Assembly (NCBI GenBank): GCA_021773795.1
Contig: JAJFJT010000036.1
Location: 1 to 64,000, forward strand
Reading direction: 5' to 3'
Source of the DNA: Gammaproteobacteria bacterium
GTDB lineage: Bacteria; Pseudomonadota; Gammaproteobacteria; HK1
Length of the DNA: 64,000 nt
Of this stretch, positions 38,350 through 47,206 are shown in pieces. Below the pieces are notes generated by a model. The model was not told where the DNA came from. It saw nothing but the letters and a program-made list of their open reading frames with translations, and ran no database searches. Numbering within the stretch: position 1 is the stretch's first letter; each line of letters starts with the position of its first letter. Made by a program: the position numbers and the translations under genes.

Positions 38350-39292
38350 AGGTGATATTCAGAACGCGATCGAATAAGGATGGATCCCGCGGCAAGGGCA
38401 GCGGCGAGGCCTTCCTGACTGCAGCCTCCGCCGAGCGGTCGAAGGCCAGGTTGCCACTGCCCTTGATGATACGAACCGAGACCACTTCACCCCCTGGAAT
38501 CTGTTCCACTCGCAAGATGTTTTTCAACCCCACGGGCACCCCGGCGGGTCGGATCCAGTGGCGCGTAAATTTTGCGCGGATACGCTCATTATATTCGCTT
38601 CGTGCCCGATTAAGCAGTGCCCGACGACGCTCATCCAGACTGCGCTGCTCACTGGCAAGCTGCTCCTGTAGTGCGCGTTCTGCGGCCTTTTGCTCTGCCG
38701 CTTTACGTGCTGCGGCCGCCATCTGCTTCTTTTTCTCGGCCGCTTTACGTGCCGCAACCGCGGCCTGCTTCTTTTTCTCGGCGGCCAGCTTGCGCTTATG
38801 TTCCCTGGCAGCGAGTTGCTTCTTCTCCTCAGCCTTCCTCAATATCTCTTTCTTGCGCGCCACTTCGGCCTTGCGCTTTGTTTCTGCCGTCAGTTTTTCC
38901 CGAGCACGCCGTTTTTTTTCCTCGGCCTTTCTCTGCGTCGCCTGCTTGCGCGCCGCCGCGGCCTGTTTCTTTTCCCTGGCCAGTTTTTTCTTCAGCTGTG
39001 TAAGCTTCTTTTCCTCGGCCTTACGGCGTTTTTCTGCGGCCCGTGCCTTAGCCTCAATTTTATTAAGTCGCGTACTTTCCTGCTTTTTTTGCTTCGCCTC
39101 AGCCGCACGCAGGCGTTTCAACTCGGCGGCAACCTGGGCCTCATCCATGGCCACCGCCTGAATTGGCTGTGACTGGGTGCTTGCCGGCACCGGTGGCGGA
39201 ACCTTCCAGTCGAGACTAAAAACCAGCAATCCCAGCAAAGCCAAGTGTATGAGGAGCGCATAAATACCGGCGCGCAGGGTCCCGAATTTCAA
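38333..39292 (-). CDS. tolA: TolA envelope-spanning protein
   Basis: Links the TolQR motor to TolB/Pal, 319 residues. One N-terminal membrane segment (about 9-27), a long alanine/lysine/glutamate helix (about 55-220; repeats of the type AAEKKKQAAVAARKAAEKK), then the globular C-terminal domain starting near YNERIRAKFTRHWIRPAG. Low-complexity coding produces a long antisense open frame that is not a gene. Overlaps tolR by ATGA. Confidence 0.95.
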   Translation of the reverse strand: MKFGTLRAGIYALLIHLALLGLLVFSLDWKVPPPVPASTQSQPIQAVAMDEAQVAAELKRLRAAEAKQKKQESTRLNKIEAKARAAEKRRKAEEKKLTQLKKKLAREKKQAAAARKQATQRKAEEKKRRAREKLTAETKRKAEVARKKEILRKAEEKKQLAAREHKRKLAAEKKKQAAVAARKAAEKKKQMAAAARKAAEQKAAERALQEQLASEQRSLDERRRALLNRARSEYNERIRAKFTRHWIRPAGVPVGLKNILRVEQIPGGEVVSVRIIKGSGNLAFDRSAEAAVRKASPLPLPRDPSLFDRVLNITFDPEQ

Positions 39293-39720
39293 TGCTTGAC
39301 CTCAGGTGCCTCGGTAATTAAACCCACACTACCCGCACCCGCTCGCTGCAACAGGGCCATGGTTTCGACCACGGCACCATAGGCAACGTTCCGATCCCCC
39401 TTGACCAGAACCTGGATGCCGGGCCGGTGACGTAACAGGGCGCTAACCCGCGGTAACAATACTTCCGGAGCAAGCGGCCGATCCTGGCCATCACCATAGT
39501 TGAGAAAAATCTCCCCGGCCTGATTGACACTCACCACCAGGGGTTCCTTATCGGAGCTCTCCAGCACCTTTGAAGGTGCCTGGGGCAACTCCACCTTAAC
39601 GCCCTGGGTTAACAACGGTGCGGTAATCATAAAGATCACCAGCAACACCAGCATCACGTCGATATAGGGAACGACATTGATCTCTGCCATGGGGCGTTTG
39701 CGTATGCGATGTCTGGCCAT
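39289..39720 (-). CDS. tolR: Tol-Pal proton-channel protein TolR
   Basis: ExbD-family subunit, 143 residues, one membrane segment carrying the proton-path aspartate in VPYIDVMLVLLVIFM, preceded by the KRPMAEIN entry motif and followed by a periplasmic domain ending in a family-typical VETMALLQRAG helix. Confidence 0.95.
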   Translation of the reverse strand: MARHRIRKRPMAEINVVPYIDVMLVLLVIFMITAPLLTQGVKVELPQAPSKVLESSDKEPLVVSVNQAGEIFLNYGDGQDRPLAPEVLLPRVSALLRHRPGIQVLVKGDRNVAYGAVVETMALLQRAGAGSVGLITEAPEVKH

Positions 39721-39735
39721 GATGCAGGCAGCCGG

Positions 39736-40410
39736 CTAAACGTGGGCCTGACGCTGGAGAATAGTAGAAAACTCTTCCACGAAGGTATCGTAGCGATCGG
39801 TCAGACGCTCCGCATCGTTGGCAAAGCGGTTATAGGCAATGACCGCAGGAATAGCCGCAAACAGGCCCATGGCCGTGGCAATCAGCGCCTCGGCAATACC
39901 GGGCGCCACCATTGCCAGGGTCGCCTGGTTGGCAGAGCCGAGGGCCCGGAAGGAATTCATAATGCCCCACACCGTTCCAAACAGCCCTACATAGGGGCTG
40001 GTGGAGCCCACAGTGGCGAGAAAGGAAAGGTGCAACTCCAGTTCATAGAGTTCACGCGCCAGGGTCACGCGCATGGCCCGGGCCGAGCCCTCAAGCACTG
40101 CCATGGGCTCCACATTGCTTTGCTGACGCAAGCGGGCGAATTCACGGAAACCGGAATGAAAGATCTTCTCCATGCCGTTGGACTCATGGGGTCGTTCATC
40201 GATCTGCTTATAAATATTGGCCAAGTCCTGGCCCGACCAGAACAAATCCTCGAAACGGTCGGCGGCGCGTTTGGCCTCACCGAGCACCGCCCGTTTACGG
40301 AAAATCATCATCCAGGAAACGAAGGACGCAGCGAGCAGTAACAGCATCACCAGCTGCACCAAAATGCTGGCGTTGCTGACGATTTCAATCAACGAAAGAT
40401 CGGCCTTCAT
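39736..40410 (-). CDS. tolQ: Tol-Pal motor protein TolQ
   Basis: ExbB-family subunit, 224 residues, three membrane segments (about 15-35, 130-155, 165-190), with LSFLATVGSTSPYVGLFGTVWGIMNSF and the AIPAVIAYNRFANDAERL motif. First of the tolQRAB genes; a family 2 repeat separates it from ybgC. Confidence 0.95.
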   Translation of the reverse strand: MKADLSLIEIVSNASILVQLVMLLLLAASFVSWMMIFRKRAVLGEAKRAADRFEDLFWSGQDLANIYKQIDERPHESNGMEKIFHSGFREFARLRQQSNVEPMAVLEGSARAMRVTLARELYELELHLSFLATVGSTSPYVGLFGTVWGIMNSFRALGSANQATLAMVAPGIAEALIATAMGLFAAIPAVIAYNRFANDAERLTDRYDTFVEEFSTILQRQAHV

Positions 40411-40443
40411 TCTTGAGACACCCTATTCATAGACTCAGACTCC

Positions 40444-40612
40444 TAAAGGAAGCTCTGATTTATTCTGGACGAAGTAGATTGTGATTCAAAATGCCCAGCT
40501 TTGAGGCGCTGCTCGCACGTAATAGTCGTTCTATTGTGAAGAGCAGCAACGATAAAGAGGGGCATTTTGGGCGCAAGATACGATTTCATGAATGGATCAG
40601 GGCTTCCCTTAA
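40444..40612 (-). repeat. Palindromic miniature repeat, family 2, copy B (long)
   Basis: About 169 bp with inverted ends TAAAGGAAGCTCTGATT and GGATCAGGGCTTCCCTTA. Two nested inner inverted repeats (AAAATGCCC/GGGCATTTT and GCTGCTC/GAGCAGC) make it nearly fully palindromic. It lies between ybgC and tolQ; its 40589-40612 end encodes the last eight residues of YbgC. Confidence 0.82.
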
Positions 40613-40999
40613 TTTGGCCAGCAGTTGCGGCGGGATGGGATGGGGACGCAAGGTATCAGCCTGCAGACAGGCTATGCGGACCTCGGCACGACACAGCACT
40701 TTGCCCGCCCGACAAATTTCCTGGCTTAAATTCAGGCTTACCCGGCGGCTATCCACTAAATGCACCCCCACCTCCAGTTCATCGTTAAAACGTGCCGGCA
40801 GCAAAAACTCTACGGAAATCTGCGCCACCGCAAACAGCACGGAACACTGTTGCCGCAGCACATCCTGCTCGAAGCCCAGGGCGCGTAACCATTCGCTACG
40901 TGCACGCTCCATGAAACAGAGGTAATTGGCGTGATAGACAACGCCGCCACAGTCAGTATCTTCGTAGTATATCCGTAGCGGCCAACTGAACTCTGCCAT
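40586..40999 (-). CDS. ybgC: Acyl-CoA thioesterase YbgC (Tol-Pal associated)
   Basis: Hot-dog-fold thioesterase of 137 residues. Active-site segment YYEDTDCGGVVYHANYLCFMERAR near the N-terminus with the catalytic aspartate. The last eight residues (LREALIHS) are encoded inside the adjoining family 2 repeat, which also supplies the stop codon. The ATG at 40999 is preferred over a GTG at 41011 that would overlap ruvB. Conserved first gene of the tol-pal operon. Confidence 0.92.
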   Translation of the reverse strand: MAEFSWPLRIYYEDTDCGGVVYHANYLCFMERARSEWLRALGFEQDVLRQQCSVLFAVAQISVEFLLPARFNDELEVGVHLVDSRRVSLNLSQEICRAGKVLCRAEVRIACLQADTLRPHPIPPQLLAKLREALIHS

Positions 41000-41003
41000 A
41001 TCC

Positions 41004-42041
41004 TCAGACACCGTCCGAAAACAGCTCGGGGGAGGCGTTTACCGCGGGTGGATTCAATCCAAAGTGCCGCCAGGCATGCTGGGTGGCCATGCGCCCTCGG
41101 GGGGTGCGCATGAGAAATCCCTGCTGGATAAGATAGGGCTCGATCACGTCCTCAATGGTTCCGCGCTCCTCGCTGAGGGCGGCGGCCAGATTGTCGACCC
41201 CCACCGGACCACCATCAAATTTTTTCAGGATGGCTAACAACAGCTTGCGGTCCATGAGGTCAAAACCGGCATCATCCACCTCCAGCATCTCCAGCGCCTG
41301 CTGAGCGATTTCCTGGCTAATCCGACCCTCACCCTCGATCTGGGCATAGTCACGCACCCGCCGCAATAGCCGATTACAGATCCGTGGCGTCCCCCGCGAA
41401 CGGCGTGCAAGCTCTGCCGCACCAGCATCCGAAATCTCGATTTTCAGCACCCCGGCGGACCGCAAGATAATGTGCTTTAACTCCTTTTCATCGTAAAACT
41501 CCAGTCGCTGCACAATGCCGAAGCGATCCCGCAAGGGTGAGGTGAGCAGGCCCGCGCGAGTGGTGGCGCCAATGAGGGTGAAGGGTGGAAGATCCAGTTT
41601 GATGGAGCGGGCGGCAGGACCCTCGCCGATCATGATATCGAGCTGAAAATCCTCCATCGCCGGATACAGTATTTCCTCCACCACCGGGCCAAGACGGTGG
41701 ATCTCGTCAATAAAGAGCACATCATGAGGCTCCAGGTTGGTCAACAGGGCGGCCAGATCGCCCGGCCGCTCCAGCACCGGCCCCGAGGTCTGACGCAGCG
41801 CCACCCCCAGTTCATTGGCCACAATATGGGCAAGGGTGGTCTTGCCGAGGCCCGGAGGACCGAAGATCAGCAGATGATCCAGCGCCTCACTACGACCCGA
41901 GGCAGCGGCCATAAAAATAGCCATCTGCTTGCGCACCCGCTCCTGGCCCACATAATCCGCCAGTAACCGCGGCCGCATGGAGAGTTCGACCAGGCGTTCC
42001 TGATCACTGGAATCACTATCGATCAGACGTTCTGTTTCCAT
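41004..42041 (-). CDS. ruvB: Holliday junction helicase motor RuvB
   Basis: AAA+ branch-migration motor, 345 residues. [18 protein letters not shown], Walker [13 protein letters not shown], Walker [10 protein letters not shown], sensor GATTRAGLL and arginine-finger [14 protein letters not shown], winged helix at the end ([16 protein letters not shown]). The ATG at 42041 overlaps the ruvA stop. Confidence 0.97.
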   Translation of the reverse strand: METERLIDSDSSDQERLVELSMRPRLLADYVGQERVRKQMAIFMAAASGRSEALDHLLIFGPPGLGKTTLAHIVANELGVALRQTSGPVLERPGDLAALLTNLEPHDVLFIDEIHRLGPVVEEILYPAMEDFQLDIMIGEGPAARSIKLDLPPFTLIGATTRAGLLTSPLRDRFGIVQRLEFYDEKELKHIILRSAGVLKIEISDAGAAELARRSRGTPRICNRLLRRVRDYAQIEGEGRISQEIAQQALEMLEVDDAGFDLMDRKLLLAILKKFDGGPVGVDNLAAALSEERGTIEDVIEPYLIQQGFLMRTPRGRMATQHAWRHFGLNPPAVNASPELFSDGV

Positions 42042-42643
42042 CAAGCCGTCACCGCCTGCAGGGCGCGACGCACCAGTTCCTCACAGGCCAGGCCATCCTC
42101 GTTAATCGCTCGAATCCGCCGGCTTGCCTCCGGGGGCTTGAAGCCCAGCGCCACCAGTGCACTCACCGCCTCGGCCACGGGTTCGATGGCAATTGTTGCT
42201 CCCTCACTGTTAGGCAGCGAAACCCCCGCGCTGACACTGCTGGCAGGCAGGCGATCACGTAACTCCATAATCAGCCGCTCGGCGGTCTTCTTGCCGATAC
42301 CCGGAATGGTAGTGAGCCGGGCAGTATCTTCCTCGGCGATACAGCGGGTCAGAGTGCCGGCATCGAGCCCGGACAGAATTGCCAGCCCAACCTTGGCCCC
42401 CACTCCGTTCACCCGCAACAGGGCACGAAAAATATCGCGCTCCGCCTCACGGGCAAAACCATACAACGCGTGGGCATCTTCACGCACCACCAAATGGGTA
42501 TACAGGCTGATTTCACTACCACTGGTGGGCAAATCGTAGAAGGTAGTCATGGGGGCCTGTAACTCGTAGCCCACACCACCGACATCGAGAGTGAGCCAGG
42601 GTGCCTGACGGGCGCGCAGGGTGCCCCGCAACCAGCCGATCAC
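42041..42643 (-). CDS. ruvA: Holliday junction binding protein RuvA
   Basis: Tetrameric junction-binding protein, 200 residues: N-terminal OB fold ([27 protein letters not shown]), helix-hairpin-helix motifs ([16 protein letters not shown] and [16 protein letters not shown]), and a RuvB-contacting C-terminal domain. Starts with GTG at 42643, overlapping the ruvC stop as GTGA. Confidence 0.97.
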   Translation of the reverse strand: MIGWLRGTLRARQAPWLTLDVGGVGYELQAPMTTFYDLPTSGSEISLYTHLVVREDAHALYGFAREAERDIFRALLRVNGVGAKVGLAILSGLDAGTLTRCIAEEDTARLTTIPGIGKKTAERLIMELRDRLPASSVSAGVSLPNSEGATIAIEPVAEAVSALVALGFKPPEASRRIRAINEDGLACEELVRRALQAVTA

Positions 42644-43143
42644 TGCACGGCTCCCGCCGCGGCAATGCGCTGTTGAGTCTGGCACATACTGCCATGGCAC
42701 CAGGCCACCGCGAGGGCATCCGCCTCATCCTCCTGGGGCGCCTCCTTAAGGCGCAACAACACCCGCACCATATGCTGCACCTGTTCCTTGCTGGCGTGCC
42801 CCTTGCCGGTGATAGCCTGCTTGATCTGGGTCGGGCTGTATTCAGCCACCGGCTTATCCTCCATCACTCCAGCAAGCACCGCCACGCCACGGGCGTGACC
42901 CAGTTTCAGTGCCGAGGCCGCATTGCGGTGCATGAAGACCTGCTCCACGGCAACCTCGTCGGGCTGGTGCTCACGCACGATACCGTTAAGACCCTGATAA
43001 ATAATGCGTAGGCGTTCCGGCAAACTACCCTTACCCGTTTTCAGAAAACCACTGGCCAGATAACTGACCTTGTTGCCGGAAAACTCCAGCAGCCCATATC
43101 CGGTAATGCGGGAACCCGGGTCGATACCAAGGATGCGGACCAT
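42640..43143 (-). CDS. ruvC: Holliday junction resolvase RuvC
   Basis: Endonuclease that cuts junctions, 167 residues. Catalytic acids: D8 in ILGIDPGSRITGYG, E in VAVEQVFMHRN, and the pair in QEDEADALAVAWCH. The ATG at 43143 gives the family start MVRILGIDPG. Confidence 0.97.
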   Translation of the reverse strand: MVRILGIDPGSRITGYGLLEFSGNKVSYLASGFLKTGKGSLPERLRIIYQGLNGIVREHQPDEVAVEQVFMHRNAASALKLGHARGVAVLAGVMEDKPVAEYSPTQIKQAITGKGHASKEQVQHMVRVLLRLKEAPQEDEADALAVAWCHGSMCQTQQRIAAAGAVQ

Positions 43144-43163
43144 GTGCTGTACTGGCCCCAACC

Positions 43164-43910
43164 TCAGTCGAGCTGAGCCAGGATCTCCTCGGAAATATCC
43201 GCGTTGGAATAGACCTCCTGCACATCATCGATCTCCTCCAGCATACCCAGCAACCGAACCATGCCGGCAGCATCCTTGAGCCCCAATTCAACGCTGGTAG
43301 ACGGCCGCATGGTGATCTCCGCCTGTCCCGCCTCCAGACCCGCCTGTTGCAGCGCCTCCTTCACATCATTGAAGGCCTCCGGCGTAGTCAATACGTCCAC
43401 CGAACCATCCTCGTTACTCACCACATCGTCAGCTCCCACCTCCAGAGCCACATCGATGAGGGCATCCTCATCCACACCAGCATCGTAGCCAAGCTCTCCG
43501 ACCTTGGAAAAGAGATAGGACACGGAGCCATCGGTACCCAGATTACCGTTACACTTTGCAAAGGCATGGCGCACCTCGGAAACCGTGCGGTTGCGGTTGT
43601 CGGTCATGCAGTCTGCAATGACGGCAACGCCGCCGGGGCCGTAGCCCTCATAGCGGATTTCGTCGATATTCTGGGCATCCTTGTCACCCACACCGCGCTT
43701 GACTGCGCGCTCAATGGTGTCCTTGGCAAGATTGCCGGACAACGCCTTGTCAATGGCCGTACGCAGGCGCGGATTGGCACCTGGATCAGCGCCACCCAGA
43801 CGGGCGGCGATCGTCACCTCGCGAATCAGCTTGGTGAAAAGCTTGCCACGTTTGGCATCCTGGGCACCTTTACGGTGCTGGATATTGGCCCATTTACTAT
43901 GTCCCGCCAT
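43164..43910 (-). CDS. yebC: YebC/PmpR-family regulatory or translation factor
   Basis: A 248-residue TACO1/YebC protein, directly upstream of ruvC as in most proteobacteria. [27 protein letters not shown] at the N-terminus and [31 protein letters not shown] in the middle are diagnostic. Earlier called a transcription regulator; more recent work on family members points to translation of proline-rich stretches. The ATG at 43910 is used. Confidence 0.95.
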   Translation of the reverse strand: MAGHSKWANIQHRKGAQDAKRGKLFTKLIREVTIAARLGGADPGANPRLRTAIDKALSGNLAKDTIERAVKRGVGDKDAQNIDEIRYEGYGPGGVAVIADCMTDNRNRTVSEVRHAFAKCNGNLGTDGSVSYLFSKVGELGYDAGVDEDALIDVALEVGADDVVSNEDGSVDVLTTPEAFNDVKEALQQAGLEAGQAEITMRPSTSVELGLKDAAGMVRLLGMLEEIDDVQEVYSNADISEEILAQLD

Positions 43911-43996
43911 ACTGTCTCTCGCCATCCTGAATAGCCGCAGAGTCTATCATCCGGGGGAGAGGCATCCCAACCGGGAACGTTCCCTTGGCGGACTAC

Positions 43997-44136
43997 AGGG
44001 CGCCTCTAAAAATTCAAGTTCCCAGGCCAGACAAGACATGTTAAAAAAGTTGAGCGCAGCCTATGTTTGATATGCGAGCGAACTATTTTGCGAGAAACGC
44101 AGTATTGCGACGATAGTGTGTTTTTAGAGGTGCCCT
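43997..44136 (+). repeat. Palindromic miniature repeat, family 1, copy 4
   Basis: 140 bp, ends AGGGCGCCTCTAAAAA and TTTTTAGAGGTGCCCT, 15 bp upstream of the def start. The inner arms GTTAAAAAAGTTGAGCGCAG and GAGCGAACTATTTTGC show the same layout as other copies with several substitutions. Confidence 0.9.
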
Positions 44137-44151
44137 AACAGGAGAAGGTAC

Positions 44152-44673
44152 ATGGCGGTCATTAAGGCTCTACGCATGGGCCACCCCATACTGGGGCAAG
44201 TCGCCGCCTCGGTGGACCCGCTTCCAAGCCGGGAGCTCGAGCTGCTGGTGGACGATCTGTGGGACACCATGCGGGCCCTGGACGGAGCCGGCCTGGCCGC
44301 ACCCCAGGTTGGGGTAAGCCTGCGGGTAGTGGTCTTCGAGGTAGCGGATAACCCCCGCTATCCCGATGCCGAAACCGTGCCCCCCACGGTGCTCGTCAAC
44401 CCCCACATCGAGCCCCTGGGAGAACGCATGGAAAGCGGCTGGGAGGCTTGTCTCAGCATCCCGGGCATGTGCGGCCGGGTGCCGCGCTTTCAGCATATCC
44501 GTTACCGCGGTTTCAGCGCGGAGGGTGAATCCATCGAGCGCGAGGTCAGTGGCTTTCACGCCCGCGTGGTGCAACACGAATGTGACCACCTCAACGGCCT
44601 GCTATATCCCCAGAGGATTCCGGAACTGAGAGATTTTGGCTTTAGCGAGGAAATCGAGGCATGGGGCAGCTGA
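44152..44673 (+). CDS. def: Peptide deformylase
   Basis: Removes formyl groups from nascent proteins; metal enzyme of 173 residues. Motif I GAGLAAPQ (45-52), motif II with metal ligand C100 in EACLSIPG, motif III HECDH with H142, E143 and H146. Motif II is EACLS where most family members have EGCLS. GGAGAAGG lies before the ATG. fmt is not adjacent, so this may be a second deformylase outside the usual def-fmt operon. Its end overlaps the next gene by 13 bp. Confidence 0.93.
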   Translation: MAVIKALRMGHPILGQVAASVDPLPSRELELLVDDLWDTMRALDGAGLAAPQVGVSLRVVVFEVADNPRYPDAETVPPTVLVNPHIEPLGERMESGWEACLSIPGMCGRVPRFQHIRYRGFSAEGESIEREVSGFHARVVQHECDHLNGLLYPQRIPELRDFGFSEEIEAWGS

Positions 44674-45995
44674 AAAATCCCTTTCACCTACTGGCACGGC
44701 GCCGCCTCGGCCCGCTCTTTCTGACCCAGTTCCTCGGTGCTTTTAACGACAATCTCTACAAGAACGCACTGCTCATCCTCATTGCCTATCAGGCCAGCAC
44801 ACTCTCTGCCAAAAGCAGCCACCTGCTCATCAACCTCAGCGCCGGACTATTCATCCTGCCCTTCTTTCTGTTTTCCGCCAGTGCCGGACAACTGGCCGAT
44901 CAGATGGACAAGGCGACGCTGATCCGGCGCATCAAGGTACTAGAAGTGCTAATCATGCTCATCGGTACCGCCGGACTGGTGAGCGGCAAGCTCTGGGTAT
45001 TGATTCCGGTATTGTTTCTCATGGGCACTCAGTCGAGTTTCTTTGGGCCGGTGAAATACGCCATCCTGCCCCAGCATCTGGCGAATACGGAACTGGTGGA
45101 GGGCAACGGCCTGGTGGCCATGGGTACCTTTCTCGCCATCCTGCTGGGCACCTTGGCCGGAGGGCTGTTGGTGGCTATGGGGGAAAGCGGGTGCTGGATA
45201 ATCGCCATGGTCGTACTGTGTGTGGCGCTGGGCGGCTGGTGGGCAAGCCGTGCCATTCCTCCGGCAAAGCCCGCCGCCACCTGGCGGCCGCTACGGCTAA
45301 ATCTCTGGCGTGAGATCCGTCAGACGCTGAACCAGGCCACGGCAGACAAACGCGTTTTTGCAGCCATCCTGGGGATTTCCTGGTTCTGGTTTTTCGGTGC
45401 CCTGCTACTCACTCAGATACCCAACTTCACACGTCTGCATCTGGGGGGCAACGAAACCATCGTGGTAGGGCTGCTCACCACCTTCTCGCTCGGCATCGGT
45501 GGTGGCGCACTGCTCGCGGCACGGCTTTCGGCGGGACGAGTGGAACCGGGGCTGGTACCCATGGGGGCTTTGGGGATGAGCCTCTTTGGGCTGGATCTGG
45601 GCCTCGCCACACCGGCAGGGGTGGCTGAAGGAACACTATTGGGGATCAGTACCGTTCTCTCCCAAGCAGCCTATTGGCGGGTGCTACTGGATCTCGCCCT
45701 GCTCTCCCTGAGCGGCGGTCTCTACATTGTCCCACTTTACGCCATGGTGCAAAGCCTTACAGCGGCCCATCATCGCGCGCGAGTGATTGCCGGCAACAAC
45801 ATCCTCAACGCCCTCTACATGGTGCTAAGCGCGGTGTTTGCTATAACTCTTCTGGGATTTGGAATGGAGATACCGGGCTTGTTTATCACCCTGGCACTAA
45901 TGAACGCGCTCTATGCCAGCCTGCTCTTCAACCATGCCCCGGAGTTTTTGACTGCGCTACGGCAATGGTGGAAGAAAGGACACCCCCCACCCTAA
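44661..45995 (+). CDS. MFS transporter, LplT-like (lysophospholipid flippase group)
   Basis: A 444-residue membrane protein with about 12 hydrophobic segments. The opening RRLGPLFLTQFLGAFNDNLYKNALLILIAY and FFGPVKYAILPQHLANTELVEGNGL are typical of LplT and of the transporter half of MFS-acyltransferase fusions; the acyltransferase half is absent. Overlap with def suggests co-expression. Substrate inferred as lysophospholipid. Confidence 0.8.
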   Translation: MGQLKNPFHLLARRRLGPLFLTQFLGAFNDNLYKNALLILIAYQASTLSAKSSHLLINLSAGLFILPFFLFSASAGQLADQMDKATLIRRIKVLEVLIMLIGTAGLVSGKLWVLIPVLFLMGTQSSFFGPVKYAILPQHLANTELVEGNGLVAMGTFLAILLGTLAGGLLVAMGESGCWIIAMVVLCVALGGWWASRAIPPAKPAATWRPLRLNLWREIRQTLNQATADKRVFAAILGISWFWFFGALLLTQIPNFTRLHLGGNETIVVGLLTTFSLGIGGGALLAARLSAGRVEPGLVPMGALGMSLFGLDLGLATPAGVAEGTLLGISTVLSQAAYWRVLLDLALLSLSGGLYIVPLYAMVQSLTAAHHRARVIAGNNILNALYMVLSAVFAITLLGFGMEIPGLFITLALMNALYASLLFNHAPEFLTALRQWWKKGHPPP

Positions 45996-46621
45996 AGCTC
46001 CACTTCACCACCACCCTCACCCTCCGGTGCCGTGCCTGCATGCGCCTTTCCCAGAGCCTCCTTCGCCTTATCATCATTGTTGCCGCTAAACATCGCCGCA
46101 TACTCATCCAGCATTCGGCCAATGGTCTCCTTGCTAATCTGCAGCTCTCCGGACAGGCGCTCATTCTCATGCTGCAAGTGCGCCGCCTCTTCCGACTCGG
46201 GGGCAGGAGCCGCTTTGTTCGCGCTTTCCCCGGTCTCCGCCTCCGGCGGAACCGGCTGCAGCGCCTGATACCCCACCACCAGGCTGTCCACTTCCCGTAC
46301 AAGATCCGTCAACTTTGCCGCGTCATGGCTGAGATAGATATTGATGACATGCTGAAACAACGCCATACGGGACGTATCAAGCTCCTTCAAGACCAATCGG
46401 GCGGCACTTCCCTCCAGCCACATTTTCCGCTCCAGCCAGCTCAGGGTCAGACGCCTGTTCTCCTCCTTGTTCTCCTGCACTGTCGCAATCAGGGCCCGTA
46501 CCCCAGCGCGGTCACGCCGCTTGCGCAAAAAAACCAGCACTCCCCAGGCAACGGGAACCAAAGCCAGAACTGCCAACAATTCCAGCAACAGAACACTTGA
46601 TACCGCCTGTGTAAGAGACAC
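45992..46621 (-). CDS. Unknown membrane-anchored coiled-coil protein
   Basis: A 209-residue protein of no recognised family. One N-terminal membrane segment (about 9-33, AVSSVLLLELLAVLALVPVAWGVLVFL) followed by a basic KRRDR stop-transfer, a helical region (about 45-115, RALIATVQENKEENRRLTLS), a proline/glutamate-rich linker (about 120-145), and a coiled coil (about 145-175, EEAAHLQHENERLSGELQ) with an acidic glycine-rich tail. It is convergent with the MFS gene, overlapping by four bases. Confidence 0.7.
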   Translation of the reverse strand: MSLTQAVSSVLLLELLAVLALVPVAWGVLVFLRKRRDRAGVRALIATVQENKEENRRLTLSWLERKMWLEGSAARLVLKELDTSRMALFQHVINIYLSHDAAKLTDLVREVDSLVVGYQALQPVPPEAETGESANKAAPAPESEEAAHLQHENERLSGELQISKETIGRMLDEYAAMFSGNNDDKAKEALGKAHAGTAPEGEGGGEVEL

Positions 46622-46871
46622 TCCTATAAACCCCGTTTATTAACGCCCCTGTTTTCTAGCGGCCGCAATACTCACTTACTTTAACAGTGGCTATGGGAAT
46701 GCCTGTCAGCCCTTGTTTGAGGCTAGGTAGTCCCACCTTGTAGACTGGGTACAAGGCCAGGCCGAACTGCTCCAAGAACTTCTCCGCTCAGCCGAGGAGG
46801 GAAATAAGCTCAAAGGGAATCCTGGCGCCAATCCAAGAAGCCTGAAGATTTAACTGCTGCAAAACAGCATC
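46622..46871. other. Decayed intergenic stretch
   Basis: No intact gene. On the plus strand a frame at about 46738-46854 reads VDWVQGQAELLQELLRSAEE and further to a TAA, without start codon or known family; it may be a gene remnant. Together with the following EAL fragment it suggests that this locus once held other genes. Confidence 0.4.
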
Positions 46872-47129
46872 ATGGGGAGTATGGATAAACTCAATCGAAT
46901 CACGGAGGCCTTTAGTGACACGGGCATCGGACTGACATCGGGCGTTTTTGGTACTGACCACGCCTCCCTGTCTTCCATCAGCCGCTTTCCCATGGAAACC
47001 CTCAAGGCAGACCGCTCACTCGCTATCCAGATGACCAGCAACCCGAAGAACACCACCATAGTATTGGCAGTGATCGCCCTTGCCCTCGGCATGGTGCTAA
47101 AGATCATCGCTGAAAATGCCCGTGTAATT
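46872..47129 (+). pseudogene. Degenerate EAL-domain fragment
   Basis: The frame aligns with the second half of an EAL phosphodiesterase domain: GLTSGVFGTDHASLSSISRFP against the usual [29 protein letters not shown] against [11 protein letters not shown], and LKIIAENAR against [10 protein letters not shown]. The catalytic DD pair and the AEGVE motif are lost and the first half of the domain is missing, so no activity is expected. An intact comparison domain lies at 61.9-62.7 kb. Confidence 0.65.
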
Positions 47130-47206
47130 GGGCGCAAGAATTTTGTTTCGCACATCCCATGCCCGTTGCAGATTTTCTCAACTGATGGCCGAGGACAATA
47201 CCTTTG

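Noticed and set aside
38352-39161. Open frame of 269 codons, Ser/Phe/Ala-rich
   Set aside because: Antisense shadow of the lysine/alanine-rich repeats of tolA.
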